Source: Reinekea forsetii
GTDB lineage: Bacteria > Pseudomonadota > Gammaproteobacteria > Pseudomonadales > Natronospirillaceae
NCBI RefSeq assembly: GCF_002795845.1
Contig: NZ_CP011797.1
Coordinates: 1,015,501-1,079,500, forward strand
DNA length: 64,000 nucleotides
Direction: 5' to 3'
Positions 31,868 to 40,855 of this stretch are shown piece by piece; the first letter of the stretch is position 1, and every line of letters starts with the position of its first letter. The notes beneath the pieces are model-generated. The model ran no database searches. It was not told the DNA's origin and was given only the letters and a program-made list of their open reading frames with translations. The translations under genes were made by a program, and so were the position numbers.

Positions 31868-31888
31868 ATCATCAGTTCTACTGATGAT
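31868..31888 (+). promoter_or_regulatory. Inverted repeat upstream of nlpD
   Basis: ATCATCAGT (31868-31876) TCT ACTGATGAT (31880-31888), a perfect 9-bp palindrome in an AT-rich 187-bp gap ahead of nlpD. It could be an operator or a short mRNA hairpin. Nothing else is recognisable in the gap. Confidence 0.45.
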
Positions 31889-31942
31889 TTGCAGTCGATT
31901 TATACAATGTGAACCAGTTCAATATTTGAGGTGAACTAAACA

Positions 31943-32758
31943 GTGTTACTCGCGTCAAAATATAGTTCCTGGCTGTTAGTTGCAATCGGCTTGAGCGGTT
32001 GTATGAATTCGGCGCGGTTTTCGTCTTTGGAGCCGAACGGCGTCGATTCGCGTTATGCCTCGACTAGCCCATCTAGGACCACAGCGCTGTCAGTCGCTAA
32101 TCCCGATTTTTATCTGGTTAAATCTGGCGATACCCTTTACTCCATTGCCTTCCGCTTCGGGTTGGATTACCAGCGCCTAGCCAACGGAAATGGTATCGGG
32201 ATGGATTATCGGATAGTCGTGGGGCAGTCGATCACCTTAAAAGAGTCCAATCAAGTCGCTCAATCTCAATCACCTGTCCAATCCGTACCCGCAAAAAAAG
32301 CGTCAACCCCGGTCCAAGTTTCTGTTACAAAAAAGAACAGTTCAAAAAGCGTCATAAAATCGGACAAAAAGGAGACTGTCACCGGTCCGGCCGATCCATG
32401 GACCTGGCCTCATAAAGGGAAAATAGTTCGAACGTTTGTTGTCGGTTCGTCCTCTAATAAGGGCATTGATATCGGCGGTCAAATTGGGGATTCTGTATTG
32501 GCAGCGACGAGCGGAACAGTCGTCTACGCTGGCAATGGTTTGCCTGGATATGGCAACCTGATCATCATTGAACACCGTAATTCGCTTCTCAGCGCTTACG
32601 CTTTTGCCGAGCAAATCTTGGTGAAGGAAAAGGACCGTGTTCAGGTCGGCCAGCAAATTGCAACGATGGGTACACAGGGCGATGAGCCTAGTCTGCACTT
32701 CGAAATTCGCAAGAATGGCAAACCGGTTGATCCACAAAGGATATTGCCCGGACGGTAA
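31943..32758 (+). CDS. nlpD: LysM/M23 lipoprotein NlpD (amidase activator)
   Basis: Outer-membrane lipoprotein expected to activate the septal amidase AmiC. The lipobox LSGC has Cys20, a LysM domain spans about 57-100 (YLVKSGDTLYSIAFRFGLDY), and after a low-complexity linker a LytM/M23 domain spans about 150-265. Two metal ligands seen in active peptidases are lost: SSNKGIDIGG has Asn where His is expected, and PSLHFEIR has Ser in place of the first His. This fits a non-catalytic activator. The start is GTG 31943. It lies directly upstream of rpoS, whose main promoter in other species lies within nlpD. Confidence 0.93.
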   Translation: MLLASKYSSWLLVAIGLSGCMNSARFSSLEPNGVDSRYASTSPSRTTALSVANPDFYLVKSGDTLYSIAFRFGLDYQRLANGNGIGMDYRIVVGQSITLKESNQVAQSQSPVQSVPAKKASTPVQVSVTKKNSSKSVIKSDKKETVTGPADPWTWPHKGKIVRTFVVGSSSNKGIDIGGQIGDSVLAATSGTVVYAGNGLPGYGNLIIIEHRNSLLSAYAFAEQILVKEKDRVQVGQQIATMGTQGDEPSLHFEIRKNGKPVDPQRILPGR

Positions 32759-32801
32759 AACGGACTGACAATAATTATAAAGCTTAGGACAGGTGATTGA
32801 G

Positions 32802-33830
32802 ATGACGGAATTAAGGGAAGACACAGCAGCAAAGAATAACACTCAAGGACAAAATTTTAGCGGTATGACAGCAACACTCGACTACGACGAAGTAGCGGGT
32901 CTGGATGATGATGCACTGGAGGAGGCGCCGGACCAAGAACGTTCCGAAGAGAGAGAGTTTCAGGATGCCTTGTCAGCCAACGGATCGATGCAGCGATCGC
33001 TCGATGCCACCCAATTATATTTAAATGAGATCGGTTTTTCACCCCTGCTCAGCTCTGAGGAAGAAGTATATTTTGCCCGTTTAGCCCGTAAAGGCGATGC
33101 CGCCGGGCGCAAGCGGATGATTGAAAGTAACTTACGACTGGTGGTGAAGATTGCCCGTCGGTATCTGAATCGTGGCCTGACCCTGCTCGATCTGATCGAA
33201 GAAGGCAATCTTGGTTTGATTCGCGCCGTTGAGAAATTTGATCCAGAGCGCGGTTTTCGCTTCTCCACCTACGCAACCTGGTGGATTCGGCAAACCATTG
33301 AACGCTCGATCATGAATCAGACCCGCACCATCCGTCTACCGATTCACGTAGTTAAAGAACTTAATGTCTATTTGCGCGCTTCCCGTGAGTTAGCGCAAAA
33401 GCTCGACCATGAACCGACCCCCTATGATATTGCCGAGCTGTTGGAAAAACCCGTTGCCGATGTTAAAAAGATGCTCGCCCTGAATGAGCGGGTGACCTCA
33501 ATCGATACGCCGGTTGGCATTAGCTCGGATAAGAGTCTGCTCGATACCATTGCCGACGACCGGGCCAACGATCCTTCTGACTTTTTGCAGAGTGAAGACT
33601 TGAAGGCCGGTATCGATCGATGGTTGGACGAGCTGTCGGAGAAGCAGCGCGAAGTAGTGGCGCGTCGATTTGGCCTGCGCGGTTATGAAACCAGCACGCT
33701 TGAGGATGTTGGCCATGAGATTGGTTTGACGCGCGAACGGGTGCGCCAGATTCAGGTCGAGTCTTTGCGTCGATTACGCGATATAATGGAAAAACAGGGT
33801 TTGAATTCAAACGCCTTATTCGGCGCCTAA
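32802..33830 (+). CDS. rpoS: RNA polymerase sigma factor RpoS
   Basis: Stationary-phase/general stress sigma factor. The 342-aa product has region 1.2 ([21 protein letters not shown]) and region 2 ([55 protein letters not shown]). Region 3 follows, then region 4 helix-turn-helix ([28 protein letters not shown]). The acidic N-terminal extension is typical. ATG 32802 was preferred to TTG 32793. It is followed by a strong terminator. Confidence 0.98.
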   Translation: MTELREDTAAKNNTQGQNFSGMTATLDYDEVAGLDDDALEEAPDQERSEEREFQDALSANGSMQRSLDATQLYLNEIGFSPLLSSEEEVYFARLARKGDAAGRKRMIESNLRLVVKIARRYLNRGLTLLDLIEEGNLGLIRAVEKFDPERGFRFSTYATWWIRQTIERSIMNQTRTIRLPIHVVKELNVYLRASRELAQKLDHEPTPYDIAELLEKPVADVKKMLALNERVTSIDTPVGISSDKSLLDTIADDRANDPSDFLQSEDLKAGIDRWLDELSEKQREVVARRFGLRGYETSTLEDVGHEIGLTRERVRQIQVESLRRLRDIMEKQGLNSNALFGA

Positions 33831-33871
33831 GGTTTTCAGCCAGGTGACAGTAACGCAGAAAAATCCATAGG

Positions 33872-33892
33872 CCCGTCGACGACGGGTTTTTT
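33872..33892 (+). terminator. Rho-independent terminator after rpoS
   Basis: CCCGTC (33872-33877) GAC GACGGG (33881-33886) followed by TTTTTT. Confidence 0.9.
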
Positions 33893-33947
33893 CATACTGG
33901 GCCGATACCCTGCAGCGCCTTCCCCTACCTGTTCAGAGTAATACTCC

Positions 33948-34565
33948 ATGACCGTCGAATCGTCCCTCACTTTTTTTCTCGCGGTGTTTATTTTCGGCAT
34001 CACCCCGGGCCCCGGTGTGTTCGCCATCTTGTCTCGGGCGCTGGTCAGCGGTGCTCGCTCTTGTGTGCTGTTAGCCCTGGGCATGGTGATCAGTGACATC
34101 CTCTATCTCATTGCCGCTTGCTTCGGTTTAGCGGCCTTAGCGACCCATTGGGAGGGCGCCTTTAGCGTCGTGCGCTGGCTCGGTGCCGCTTATCTGTTGT
34201 ACCTGGGTTGGAAGATGTGGACGGCGCCCAGGCAGCTCAATGGCGCACCGACGTCGTTACGCAGCAGTGCTGCGCTGCTCAGCTTTATGCAGGGTTTCCT
34301 TATATCCGCGTCAAATCCAAAGGTCATACTGTTCTATATCGCTTTTCTGCCGACCTTTATCGACTTGTCGCTCCTGACCGGTCGGGACATCGCGTTGGTC
34401 AGCCTACTGACCCTAGTGAGTCTGATGTTGGGGCTGAACTTAATTGCCTTCTTTGCCGGTCGATCGCGGCGCTTCTTTGAATCGGAGCGGGGCGCTCGGG
34501 TGCTCAACCGCAGTGCGGGGTCGATTATGATGGGGGCTGGAGTCTTCCTACTGGTTCGGACTTAG
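33948..34565 (+). CDS. LysE/RhtB-family amino-acid exporter
   Basis: The 205-aa inner-membrane protein has six hydrophobic segments. The family signature near the N-terminus is FIFGITPGPGVFAILSRALVSGARS (conserved TPGP), with later GAAYLLYLGWKMW and FLISASNPKVILFY (conserved NPK). The substrate is probably an amino acid or related metabolite, but the sequence does not show which. It has its own ATG and lies between the rpoS terminator and convergent fdxA. Confidence 0.88.
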   Translation: MTVESSLTFFLAVFIFGITPGPGVFAILSRALVSGARSCVLLALGMVISDILYLIAACFGLAALATHWEGAFSVVRWLGAAYLLYLGWKMWTAPRQLNGAPTSLRSSAALLSFMQGFLISASNPKVILFYIAFLPTFIDLSLLTGRDIALVSLLTLVSLMLGLNLIAFFAGRSRRFFESERGARVLNRSAGSIMMGAGVFLLVRT

Positions 34566-34574
34566 CAGGCCGGC

Positions 34575-34604
34575 CATCAACGCCCGCAACAGGCGGGCTT
34601 GATG
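34575..34604. terminator. Bidirectional terminator between the LysE-type gene and fdxA
   Basis: CATCAA (34575-34580) plus GCCCGC (34582-34587), loop AACAG, GCGGGC (34593-34598) plus TTGATG (34599-34604): a 12-bp stem with a single bulged C between convergent genes. No long T-tract on either strand. Confidence 0.6.
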
Positions 34605-34613
34605 AGCGAGCGA

Positions 34614-34937
34614 CTAGCGTTCCAAGAAGGCGCGTTTACCGGGCTGGCCGTTTTGCGCATCGGCATCGGGCAAGGCGGTTTTTTGTTCGGTGATATTGGG
34701 CCAGATTTCGGCCAATTCGGCATTGAGCTCGATAAAGTCAATTTGGTCGGCCGGCACCTCATCTTCAGACAGTATTGCTTCCGCGGGGCATTCGGGTTCG
34801 CATAAGGCGCAATCGATGCATTCGTCGGGATGAATTACTAGAAAGTTGGGGCCTTCGTAAAAGCAGTCGACCGGGCACACTTCGACACAGTCGGTATATT
34901 TGCATTTAATGCAGTTTTCTAAAACGATAAAGGCCAT
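34614..34937 (-). CDS. fdxA: Seven-iron ferredoxin FdxA
   Basis: Small electron carrier with one [3Fe-4S] and one [4Fe-4S] cluster. The 107-aa product has Cys at 9, 12, 17, 21, 25, 40, 43, 46 and 50, in [19 protein letters not shown] and [16 protein letters not shown]. This matches the FdxA/FdI family. It lies 138 bp downstream of mutS on the same strand; the rpoS-fdxA-mutS neighbourhood is typical of pseudomonads and relatives. Confidence 0.96.
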   Translation of the reverse strand: MAFIVLENCIKCKYTDCVEVCPVDCFYEGPNFLVIHPDECIDCALCEPECPAEAILSEDEVPADQIDFIELNAELAEIWPNITEQKTALPDADAQNGQPGKRAFLER

Positions 34938-35075
34938 GAACGTATCTCTTCCTGAGTAAATCGGTTGGGGGCTATATTAATGACGGATGGGACAGGGCTC
35001 AAGATCTTATTCAGGCTAATGTGGATCAATCATATAGCCAGATAGAATAAGCATCCGTCTGTTAAGGTTTTAAAT

Positions 35076-37643
35076 CTATATTCGTTTCTTGCTGCTATAG
35101 AGCCAATCCAATGCCTGCTTGGCACTCATGTTATCCAAGTCCAACGACAACAGGGCATCGACAATCGGATGTTGGGCGCGCGCAAAGAGATCCGCCTGGG
35201 CCGTTATCGACTGGGCCGGAGCCGGTCCAACTGCGCCGACATTGAGTGCTTCCAGTTCGGCCAATTTACCTCGAGCATGCTGGATAACCGGTTCTGGCAC
35301 ACCGGCTAATCGGGCAACTTGAATACCATAACTCTGCGACGCCGGCCCGGGCTGAACGCGATGTAAAAACACCAGCCGATCGTCGTGTTCGGTCGCATCA
35401 AGATGGACGTTGGCGATGCCGGCTTGGTTTTCGGCCATAGCGGTCATTTCGAAATAGTGCGTGGCAAAGAGGGTCAATGCCTTAACTCGGGTCACCAGTT
35501 CAGCCGCTGCGGCCCAGGCCAGCGATAAACCATCGAAAGTACTGGTGCCGCGCCCGACCTCATCCATGATCACTAGGCTATTGGGTGTCGCATTGTGCAA
35601 GATATTAGCCGTCTCGGTCATCTCAACCATAAAGGTTGAGCGCCCACCGGCGACATCATCGGACGAGCCCATGCGGGTATAGATGCGATCGAGCGCGCCA
35701 ATGGTCGCCGACTCGGCCGGGACATAGCTGCCGATGTAGGCCAGAAGGGCAATCAGCGCGACCTGGCGCATATAGGTTGATTTGCCGCCCATATTCGGAC
35801 CAGTGATGATTTGCAGGCTGTGTTCGCCATCCAGTTGGGTGTCATTGGGCACAAAGGGCCCGGACAATAGCGCTTCGATCACCGGGTGGCGTCCGGCTAT
35901 GATGTGAATTTGGGGCGCTTCGGTCAGAGTGGGTTGGGTCCAGCTGTATTGATCGGCACACTGGGCCAAGCAATTTAGGACATCCAGCTCGACCAGTGCA
36001 AGGCAGAACGTCTGCAAGGGAGCTAGGTCGTCACCGAGACGTTGAATAAGATCCTCATAGAGAAACTTCTCCCGCGTCAAGGCGCGGCTGCGCGCGCTCA
36101 GCGCCTTGTCTTCGAAGGCCTTCAGTTCCGGGGTAATAAATCGTTCGGCGTTTTTTAGGGTTTGCCGGCGGATATAGGACAGGGGGGCTTTTTCAGACTG
36201 ACTGCGACTGATTTCGATGTAATAGCCGTGTACCCGATTGTAGCCAACCTTCAAACTCGAGAGCCCAGTCTGGGCCTTCTCGGTCTGCTCCAGGGCCAGC
36301 AGATAATCGCCGGCGTTGCTGTCCAATCCGCGTAGTTCATCCAATTCGGCGTCATAACCGTCGGCAATTACACCGCCCTCACGCATCACTGCGGGCGGAT
36401 TGTCTTTAACGGCCCGATCCAATTCAATGGCCCATTGCGGATCGGCTGCCAGCTTGGCCTGAATGGCCGATAATAGTGGGCTGTCGCACTCTGCCAGCTG
36501 ATCGACTAGGGTTGGGAGGGCATGCAGGGCCTCGCGCAACCGGATTAGATCGCGCGGCCGCGCCGAGCCGAGTGCGATACGGGTCAGCACCCGCTCGATA
36601 TCGCCGATCGGTTTTAGGGTGCTAGCAAAGTTCTCAAAGCGAAAATCGATCAGCAAGGTTTGTACGGCGGCCTGGCGCAGGCGTAATAGATCCTGGTTGC
36701 GCAGTGGGCGATTGAGCCAGCGGCGTAACAGCCGGCTGCCCATGGCCGTGCTGCAATGGTCCATCAGGGAAAAGAGCGTATTGCCCGCTTCGCCACGGAC
36801 ATTGATATCAATTTCCAGATTACGGCGCGTGGCGCCGTCGATCAACACACTGTCGCTGTGGTGTTCTGGGGTCAACGAACGGATGTGCGGCAGCGCGCCG
36901 CGTTGCGTTTCTTGGGCATAGTTGAGCAGGCACCCGGCGGCGCGCAAGGCCAGCGTCATGTCGCTGACACCGAAACCGGCCAGATCGCGAGTACCGAGCT
37001 GTTGGCTTAAACGCTCCACGGCGCTGTCGAGATCATAGAGCCAGCCCGATTGGGGTTTCATGGAGGGTTGGCAACTCAATAGCGGTGCCTGGGTGTCTTC
37101 CGGATAGAGCAGTTCACTCGGCTGTAACCGTTCCAGCTCGCCATAGGCATCGACCGAGGAGGCCAGCTCCTGCACATTGAAACGACCACTGGCCATATCG
37201 AGCACGGCCAGGCCCCATTGTTCGCCGGATTGAATGACCGCCGTGAGTAGGTTTTCCTGCTGATCACTGAGGTAGGCCTCATCGGTCAGGGTGCCGGGGG
37301 TGAGCACCCGTACGACCTTGCGTTCGACCGGTCCCTTGCTGGTGGCTGGGTCACCAATCTGCTCGCAAATTGCGACTGTGCGACCGCTCTGTACGATGCG
37401 GGCAATATAGTTTTCAGCCGCATGATAGGGAATACCAGCCATCGGAATTGGGGCGCCTGCACTTTGACCTCTTTTAGTCAGCGTAATGTCGAGCAGGCGC
37501 GCCGCATCTTTGGCATCATCAAAAAACAGTTCGTAGAAATCGCCCATGCGATAAAAGATTAGATCGTTGGGATGGTCCTGCTTGATTCTTAAATACTGCT
37601 GCATCATCGGTGTATGTTGGTCGTGAGACTTGAGGTTCTTCAT
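35076..37643 (-). CDS. mutS: DNA mismatch repair protein MutS
   Basis: Mismatch-recognising ATPase. The 855-aa product has the N-terminal mismatch-reading F-x-E in [15 protein letters not shown]. The connector, lever and clamp domains follow. The C-terminal ABC ATPase has Walker [16 protein letters not shown], signature [18 protein letters not shown] and Walker [23 protein letters not shown]. The start ATG 37643 gives [21 protein letters not shown]; the second in-frame Met region is too close to the conserved core. It is convergent with the LysE-type gene and transcribed towards fdxA. Confidence 0.98.
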   Translation of the reverse strand: MKNLKSHDQHTPMMQQYLRIKQDHPNDLIFYRMGDFYELFFDDAKDAARLLDITLTKRGQSAGAPIPMAGIPYHAAENYIARIVQSGRTVAICEQIGDPATSKGPVERKVVRVLTPGTLTDEAYLSDQQENLLTAVIQSGEQWGLAVLDMASGRFNVQELASSVDAYGELERLQPSELLYPEDTQAPLLSCQPSMKPQSGWLYDLDSAVERLSQQLGTRDLAGFGVSDMTLALRAAGCLLNYAQETQRGALPHIRSLTPEHHSDSVLIDGATRRNLEIDINVRGEAGNTLFSLMDHCSTAMGSRLLRRWLNRPLRNQDLLRLRQAAVQTLLIDFRFENFASTLKPIGDIERVLTRIALGSARPRDLIRLREALHALPTLVDQLAECDSPLLSAIQAKLAADPQWAIELDRAVKDNPPAVMREGGVIADGYDAELDELRGLDSNAGDYLLALEQTEKAQTGLSSLKVGYNRVHGYYIEISRSQSEKAPLSYIRRQTLKNAERFITPELKAFEDKALSARSRALTREKFLYEDLIQRLGDDLAPLQTFCLALVELDVLNCLAQCADQYSWTQPTLTEAPQIHIIAGRHPVIEALLSGPFVPNDTQLDGEHSLQIITGPNMGGKSTYMRQVALIALLAYIGSYVPAESATIGALDRIYTRMGSSDDVAGGRSTFMVEMTETANILHNATPNSLVIMDEVGRGTSTFDGLSLAWAAAAELVTRVKALTLFATHYFEMTAMAENQAGIANVHLDATEHDDRLVFLHRVQPGPASQSYGIQVARLAGVPEPVIQHARGKLAELEALNVGAVGPAPAQSITAQADLFARAQHPIVDALLSLDLDNMSAKQALDWLYSSKKRI

Positions 37644-38073
37644 TCAGTAGGGGCCCTAATTGATGCAGTAATGGTCTTACCCTAAACGTTACCCGGTAAG
37701 CGCAGTTTGGCAACTGATTACTGGTGATTTGACATAACGACGAGCACACGGCTAAAAGTATAACAAAGGCGTCGCCTTGATGGCACTATGAGGTCGGCTC
37801 AATGCTCGAGTTTAAGCCCGATTTGAAGCAACCAGCGGATGCCGACCCTAAAAGGCCCGGATACGAGCCAGTGCAGGTCGCAACCAACCTCGGGTCGATG
37901 GGGCACTGCCGAGAAGTCGGCTTGGTGGAGCAGACAGCGGAAAAGATCCAACCACAGAAATTGCAGTAATCTTGCCCAAGCCCTATTATGTTGGCCGAAA
38001 ATTGCCAGGGACAACCGAACTGGCCGCTATTGGCATTGCCGCGCATAGGCATCGATTACTGGGAACAGGTTCA
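37644..38073. other. 430-bp stretch without a supported gene (mutS to 38074)
   Basis: It contains the presumed mutS promoter region with an inverted CTTACC/GGTAAG pair near 37675-37705. The middle (37786-38052) is open on the minus strand for 88 codons in one frame and 71 in another, but neither translation resembles a protein I know and neither has a convincing start site. No repeat or RNA is recognised. Confidence 0.4.
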
Positions 38074-38424
38074 ATGGATACAGAAACAGATAACGAATTC
38101 CAAAATCAAGCCATTACCGCGCTGGATAACCGGTTAATGGATGCGACCTGGAGCAACTACATCGATAAGAAGCAATTGCTTATCATGTATGTCGAGGCCA
38201 AGACGATACTGCGCCACCCGACCCCGAATAGAAAGCTTAATGCGATGGCCAAATCTTTGTTCGACACCAGCGTGCGAGTGGCACGCTGCCTGGCAATAGA
38301 GGCACCGGAAGCCAAGGTGACATTGAGCAAAGGTCGTGAGATTGAACTGGATGCCTTGGTGCTCTATGCCCAGGCAGAAAAGGAATTGAAACAGCTACAT
38401 CTGATTGCCTTTCAAAAGCGCTGA
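38074..38424 (+). CDS. Small protein of unknown function
   Basis: The 116-aa product is mostly helical by composition, with no TM, signal peptide or Cys pattern (MDTETDNEFQNQAITALDNRL...). I do not recognise the family. The frame is open back to 37972, but the upstream part is Arg/Gly rich and unlike the rest, so ATG 38074 was chosen; ACAGG lies 4-8 nt upstream. It is separated from pncC by a 143-bp gap with hairpins. It may be expressed alone. Probability of being a real gene is moderate to high, judging by codon use. Confidence 0.65.
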   Translation: MDTETDNEFQNQAITALDNRLMDATWSNYIDKKQLLIMYVEAKTILRHPTPNRKLNAMAKSLFDTSVRVARCLAIEAPEAKVTLSKGREIELDALVLYAQAEKELKQLHLIAFQKR

Positions 38425-38439
38425 GCCACCGCAACCAAC

Positions 38440-38510
38440 AAGGGGCTAGCGGCCCTTTCGGGTCGTCACCCGCTATTCGAGATTGCAGCCCGCGGCGAAA
38501 GGTGGGTGAC
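38440..38510 (+). other. Hairpin-rich gap upstream of pncC
   Basis: AAGGGGC TAGCG GCCCTTT near 38440-38458 resembles a terminator. GTCACCC (38465-38471) is exactly complementary to GGGTGAC (38504-38510) across 32 nt. Role unknown. Confidence 0.35.
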
Positions 38511-38567
38511 ATCGTTGTTACCCTTAGATTGAACGATCGTGTTTTTTGAGGCCCCGGAGGTCAACCC

Positions 38568-39026
38568 TTGTTAGCTCAACTGGCGCAAACACTATTAGCA
38601 CGCAAACTCACCCTCAGTTCGGTCGAATCATGCACCGGCGGCGGTTTGGCCGCCCAATGCACGGACTTGCCAGGCAGTTCGGCCTGGTTTCTCGGCAGCG
38701 TTGTGACCTATGCTAACTCGATGAAATTGCAATTGGGAGTTGATCCGCACGTTCTAGCCGAGCAGGGCGCGGTCAGCGCCGCTGTGGTCTCCGCGATGGC
38801 ACAGAAGGGCCTAGAATATTGCGCCTCAGATTGGTGTGTCGCGATCAGTGGCGTCGCCGGTCCGGATGGTGGTAGTGCCGAAAAGCCGGTGGGCACTGTC
38901 TGGCTGGCCTGGGCCCAGGGCGATCAAGTCTGGTCAGAGCGCCAACTATTTTCCGGGTCGCGCCAGCAAATTCGCCAGCAGGCGATCGATCGGGCACTAG
39001 GCAAATTGCTTATATTATTAAATTAA
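38568..39026 (+). CDS. pncC: Nicotinamide-nucleotide amidohydrolase PncC (CinA C-terminal family)
   Basis: Deamidates NMN to NaMN in pyridine-nucleotide salvage. The 152-aa product is the single-domain form without the N-terminal MoeA-like part of CinA. Signature: LSSVESCTGGGLAAQCTDLPGSSAWFLGSVVTYAN and ISGVAGPDGGSAEKPVGTVWLAW. The start is TTG 38568, supported by GGAGG 7 nt upstream and the lack of any earlier ATG. It lies just upstream of recA, a common association. Confidence 0.93.
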   Translation: MLAQLAQTLLARKLTLSSVESCTGGGLAAQCTDLPGSSAWFLGSVVTYANSMKLQLGVDPHVLAEQGAVSAAVVSAMAQKGLEYCASDWCVAISGVAGPDGGSAEKPVGTVWLAWAQGDQVWSERQLFSGSRQQIRQQAIDRALGKLLILLN

Positions 39027-39068
39027 TTAAATTTTCACTTGTCAGCGTAAAGCGAAACCTGTAAAACT

Positions 39069-39086
39069 ACTGTTTATACATACAGC
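39069..39086 (+). promoter_or_regulatory. LexA box (SOS operator) of recA
   Basis: ACTGT-TTATACAT-ACAGC: the CTGT-N8-ACAG consensus (39070-39085) is perfect, 21 bp before the recA start. It shows that recA is under LexA control. Confidence 0.93.
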
Positions 39087-39106
39087 ATCTATTTTGGAAG
39101 AGACTC

Positions 39107-40228
39107 ATGGATACCAATAAAGAAAAAGCATTAGCCGCCGCCCTAGGTCAAATTGAACGCCAATTCGGCAAGGGATCCGTTATGCGCATGGGCGATCAAG
39201 AGATTGTCGACATTCCAGCCATTTCGACAGGCTCGTTGGGTCTCGATATAGCCTTGGGCATAGGCGGTCTTCCTAAGGGGCGTGTGGTCGAAATCTACGG
39301 TCCTGAGTCGTCTGGTAAAACCACACTCACGCTACAGGTAATCGCTGAGGCCCAAAAGGCCGGCGGCACCTGCGCCTTTATTGATGCCGAGCATGCGCTC
39401 GATGTGCAGTATGCCGGCAAGCTCGGTGTGCAGGTCGACGACCTGTTAGTCTCGCAACCGGATACCGGTGAACAGGCCTTGGAAATTGCCGATATGTTGG
39501 TGCGTTCAAATGCCATTGATGTGATCGTAATTGACTCCGTCGCAGCGCTGGTGCCTAAGGCTGAGATCGAAGGTGAGATGGGCGATCATCACATGGGCCT
39601 GCAAGCCCGGTTGATGTCTCAAGCCTTGCGTAAAATCACCGGCAATATCAAGACGGCAAACTGCTTGGTTATCTTTATTAACCAGATTCGCATGAAAATA
39701 GGCGTGATGTTTGGTAACCCAGAAACCACAACCGGTGGTAATGCGCTAAAGTTTTACGCCTCCGTGCGACTCGATATTCGTCGCACTGGTACGATCAAGG
39801 ATGGCGACGAGGTTATCGGCTCCGAGACACGCGTTAAGGTCGTTAAAAACAAGGTCGCTCCGCCCTTTAAACAGGCAGAGTTCCAGATTATGTACGGTAA
39901 GGGTATTTACCACATGGGTGAGGTCATCGACCTGGGCGTGAAGATTGGTTTGGTGGAGAAGTCCGGTGCCTGGTATGCCTATGCGGGTAATAAGATCGGT
40001 CAGGGCAAGGCCAATGCAGCTCGCTTCCTGACCGATAATCCTGAGATAGCCCAAGAGATCGAAGCCGCGGTGCGCTTAGAATACCTCAGCAAAGACTCGG
40101 TTGAGCCGAAGGCTACCGGTAAGGCCGCGAAAGACGCCAAGGCAAAAGATGCTAAGGCAAAGGACAAAGCTGCTGACAAGGCGCCCGAAATCGCCCTGGA
40201 TGCCGCTACTGACACCAAGGACGTTTAA
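39107..40228 (+). CDS. recA: Recombinase RecA
   Basis: Strand-exchange ATPase and LexA co-protease. The 373-aa product has Walker [17 protein letters not shown], Walker [13 protein letters not shown], loop L1 ([21 protein letters not shown]) and loop L2 ([37 protein letters not shown]). The tail is unusually rich in Lys/Ala/Asp: [18 protein letters not shown], a short imperfect repeat. A LexA box precedes it and a hairpin separates it from recX. Confidence 0.99.
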   Translation: MDTNKEKALAAALGQIERQFGKGSVMRMGDQEIVDIPAISTGSLGLDIALGIGGLPKGRVVEIYGPESSGKTTLTLQVIAEAQKAGGTCAFIDAEHALDVQYAGKLGVQVDDLLVSQPDTGEQALEIADMLVRSNAIDVIVIDSVAALVPKAEIEGEMGDHHMGLQARLMSQALRKITGNIKTANCLVIFINQIRMKIGVMFGNPETTTGGNALKFYASVRLDIRRTGTIKDGDEVIGSETRVKVVKNKVAPPFKQAEFQIMYGKGIYHMGEVIDLGVKIGLVEKSGAWYAYAGNKIGQGKANAARFLTDNPEIAQEIEAAVRLEYLSKDSVEPKATGKAAKDAKAKDAKAKDKAADKAPEIALDAATDTKDV

Positions 40229-40238
40229 GTCTGACCTA

Positions 40239-40267
40239 GCCGTTAGCAGCTAAGCGTTGCTAACGGC
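40239..40267 (+). terminator. Hairpin between recA and recX (terminator/attenuator)
   Basis: GCCGTTAGCA (40239-40248), 9-nt loop, TGCTAACGGC (40258-40267), then CTTCATA. It lies 11 bp after the recA stop. In E. coli, recX is made by read-through of a similar hairpin. Confidence 0.65.
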
Positions 40268-40290
40268 CTTCATATGCTGGGATTAAGCGT

Positions 40291-40752
40291 TTGTCTATTT
40301 GGAACACGTCCTTAAACATCTTGGCTCGACGCGAACACTCCCGTTTTGAAATGCGGCGCAAGTTGCTGACCCGGTTTCCCGAAGAAGCTGACGAGATCGA
40401 AGCGGTGCTCGATCGTTTGGTGAGTCGAGACCTGCAGAGCGATGCACGCTTTGTCGGCCTCTGGTTGTCCATGCAGATTAACAGGTCCCGTGGCCCGATC
40501 CGCATTCGCTATGAAGCCCGCGCAAAAGGCGTTGAACAGCTAATCGACGCCGCCTTAGCTGAACGTGACATTGACTGGTTCGAACAGGCTTTAGACTGTG
40601 CCCAGCGCAAATTTCCTAGCGGCATTGCCGATGAACAACGCGCCAAGGCCTATCGCTTCTTAAGCTATCGTGGCTTTGAAACAGACGCCATTCATTACGC
40701 CTTAACGGAACTGCGCTTGAACCGGTCGACAAATTCATCCTTTGACGACTAA
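40291..40752 (+). CDS. recX: RecA regulatory protein RecX
   Basis: Binds RecA filaments and limits their extension. The 153-aa product shows the three tandem three-helix modules: LARREHSRFEMRRKLLTRF, VLDRLVSRDLQSDARFVGLWL and FLSYRGFETDAIHYAL. The start appears to be TTG 40291; no ATG or GTG is available before the conserved LARREHS. It follows recA by 62 bp past the hairpin. Confidence 0.9.
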   Translation: MSIWNTSLNILARREHSRFEMRRKLLTRFPEEADEIEAVLDRLVSRDLQSDARFVGLWLSMQINRSRGPIRIRYEARAKGVEQLIDAALAERDIDWFEQALDCAQRKFPSGIADEQRAKAYRFLSYRGFETDAIHYALTELRLNRSTNSSFDD

Positions 40753-40855
40753 GATTCCGCTAGACTCACGCCTGTCGGTATTTCCTCGCGCAGGTCTTCT
40801 GTGTACTATTGGCAGCCTTTTGTCGCTGAAACCTCAATAGAGACTGTATTCCCTA

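Noticed and set aside
37786..38052. Minus-strand gene between mutS and the 116-aa protein gene
   Set aside because: Two overlapping open frames, neither with a ribosome-binding site nor a recognisable family.
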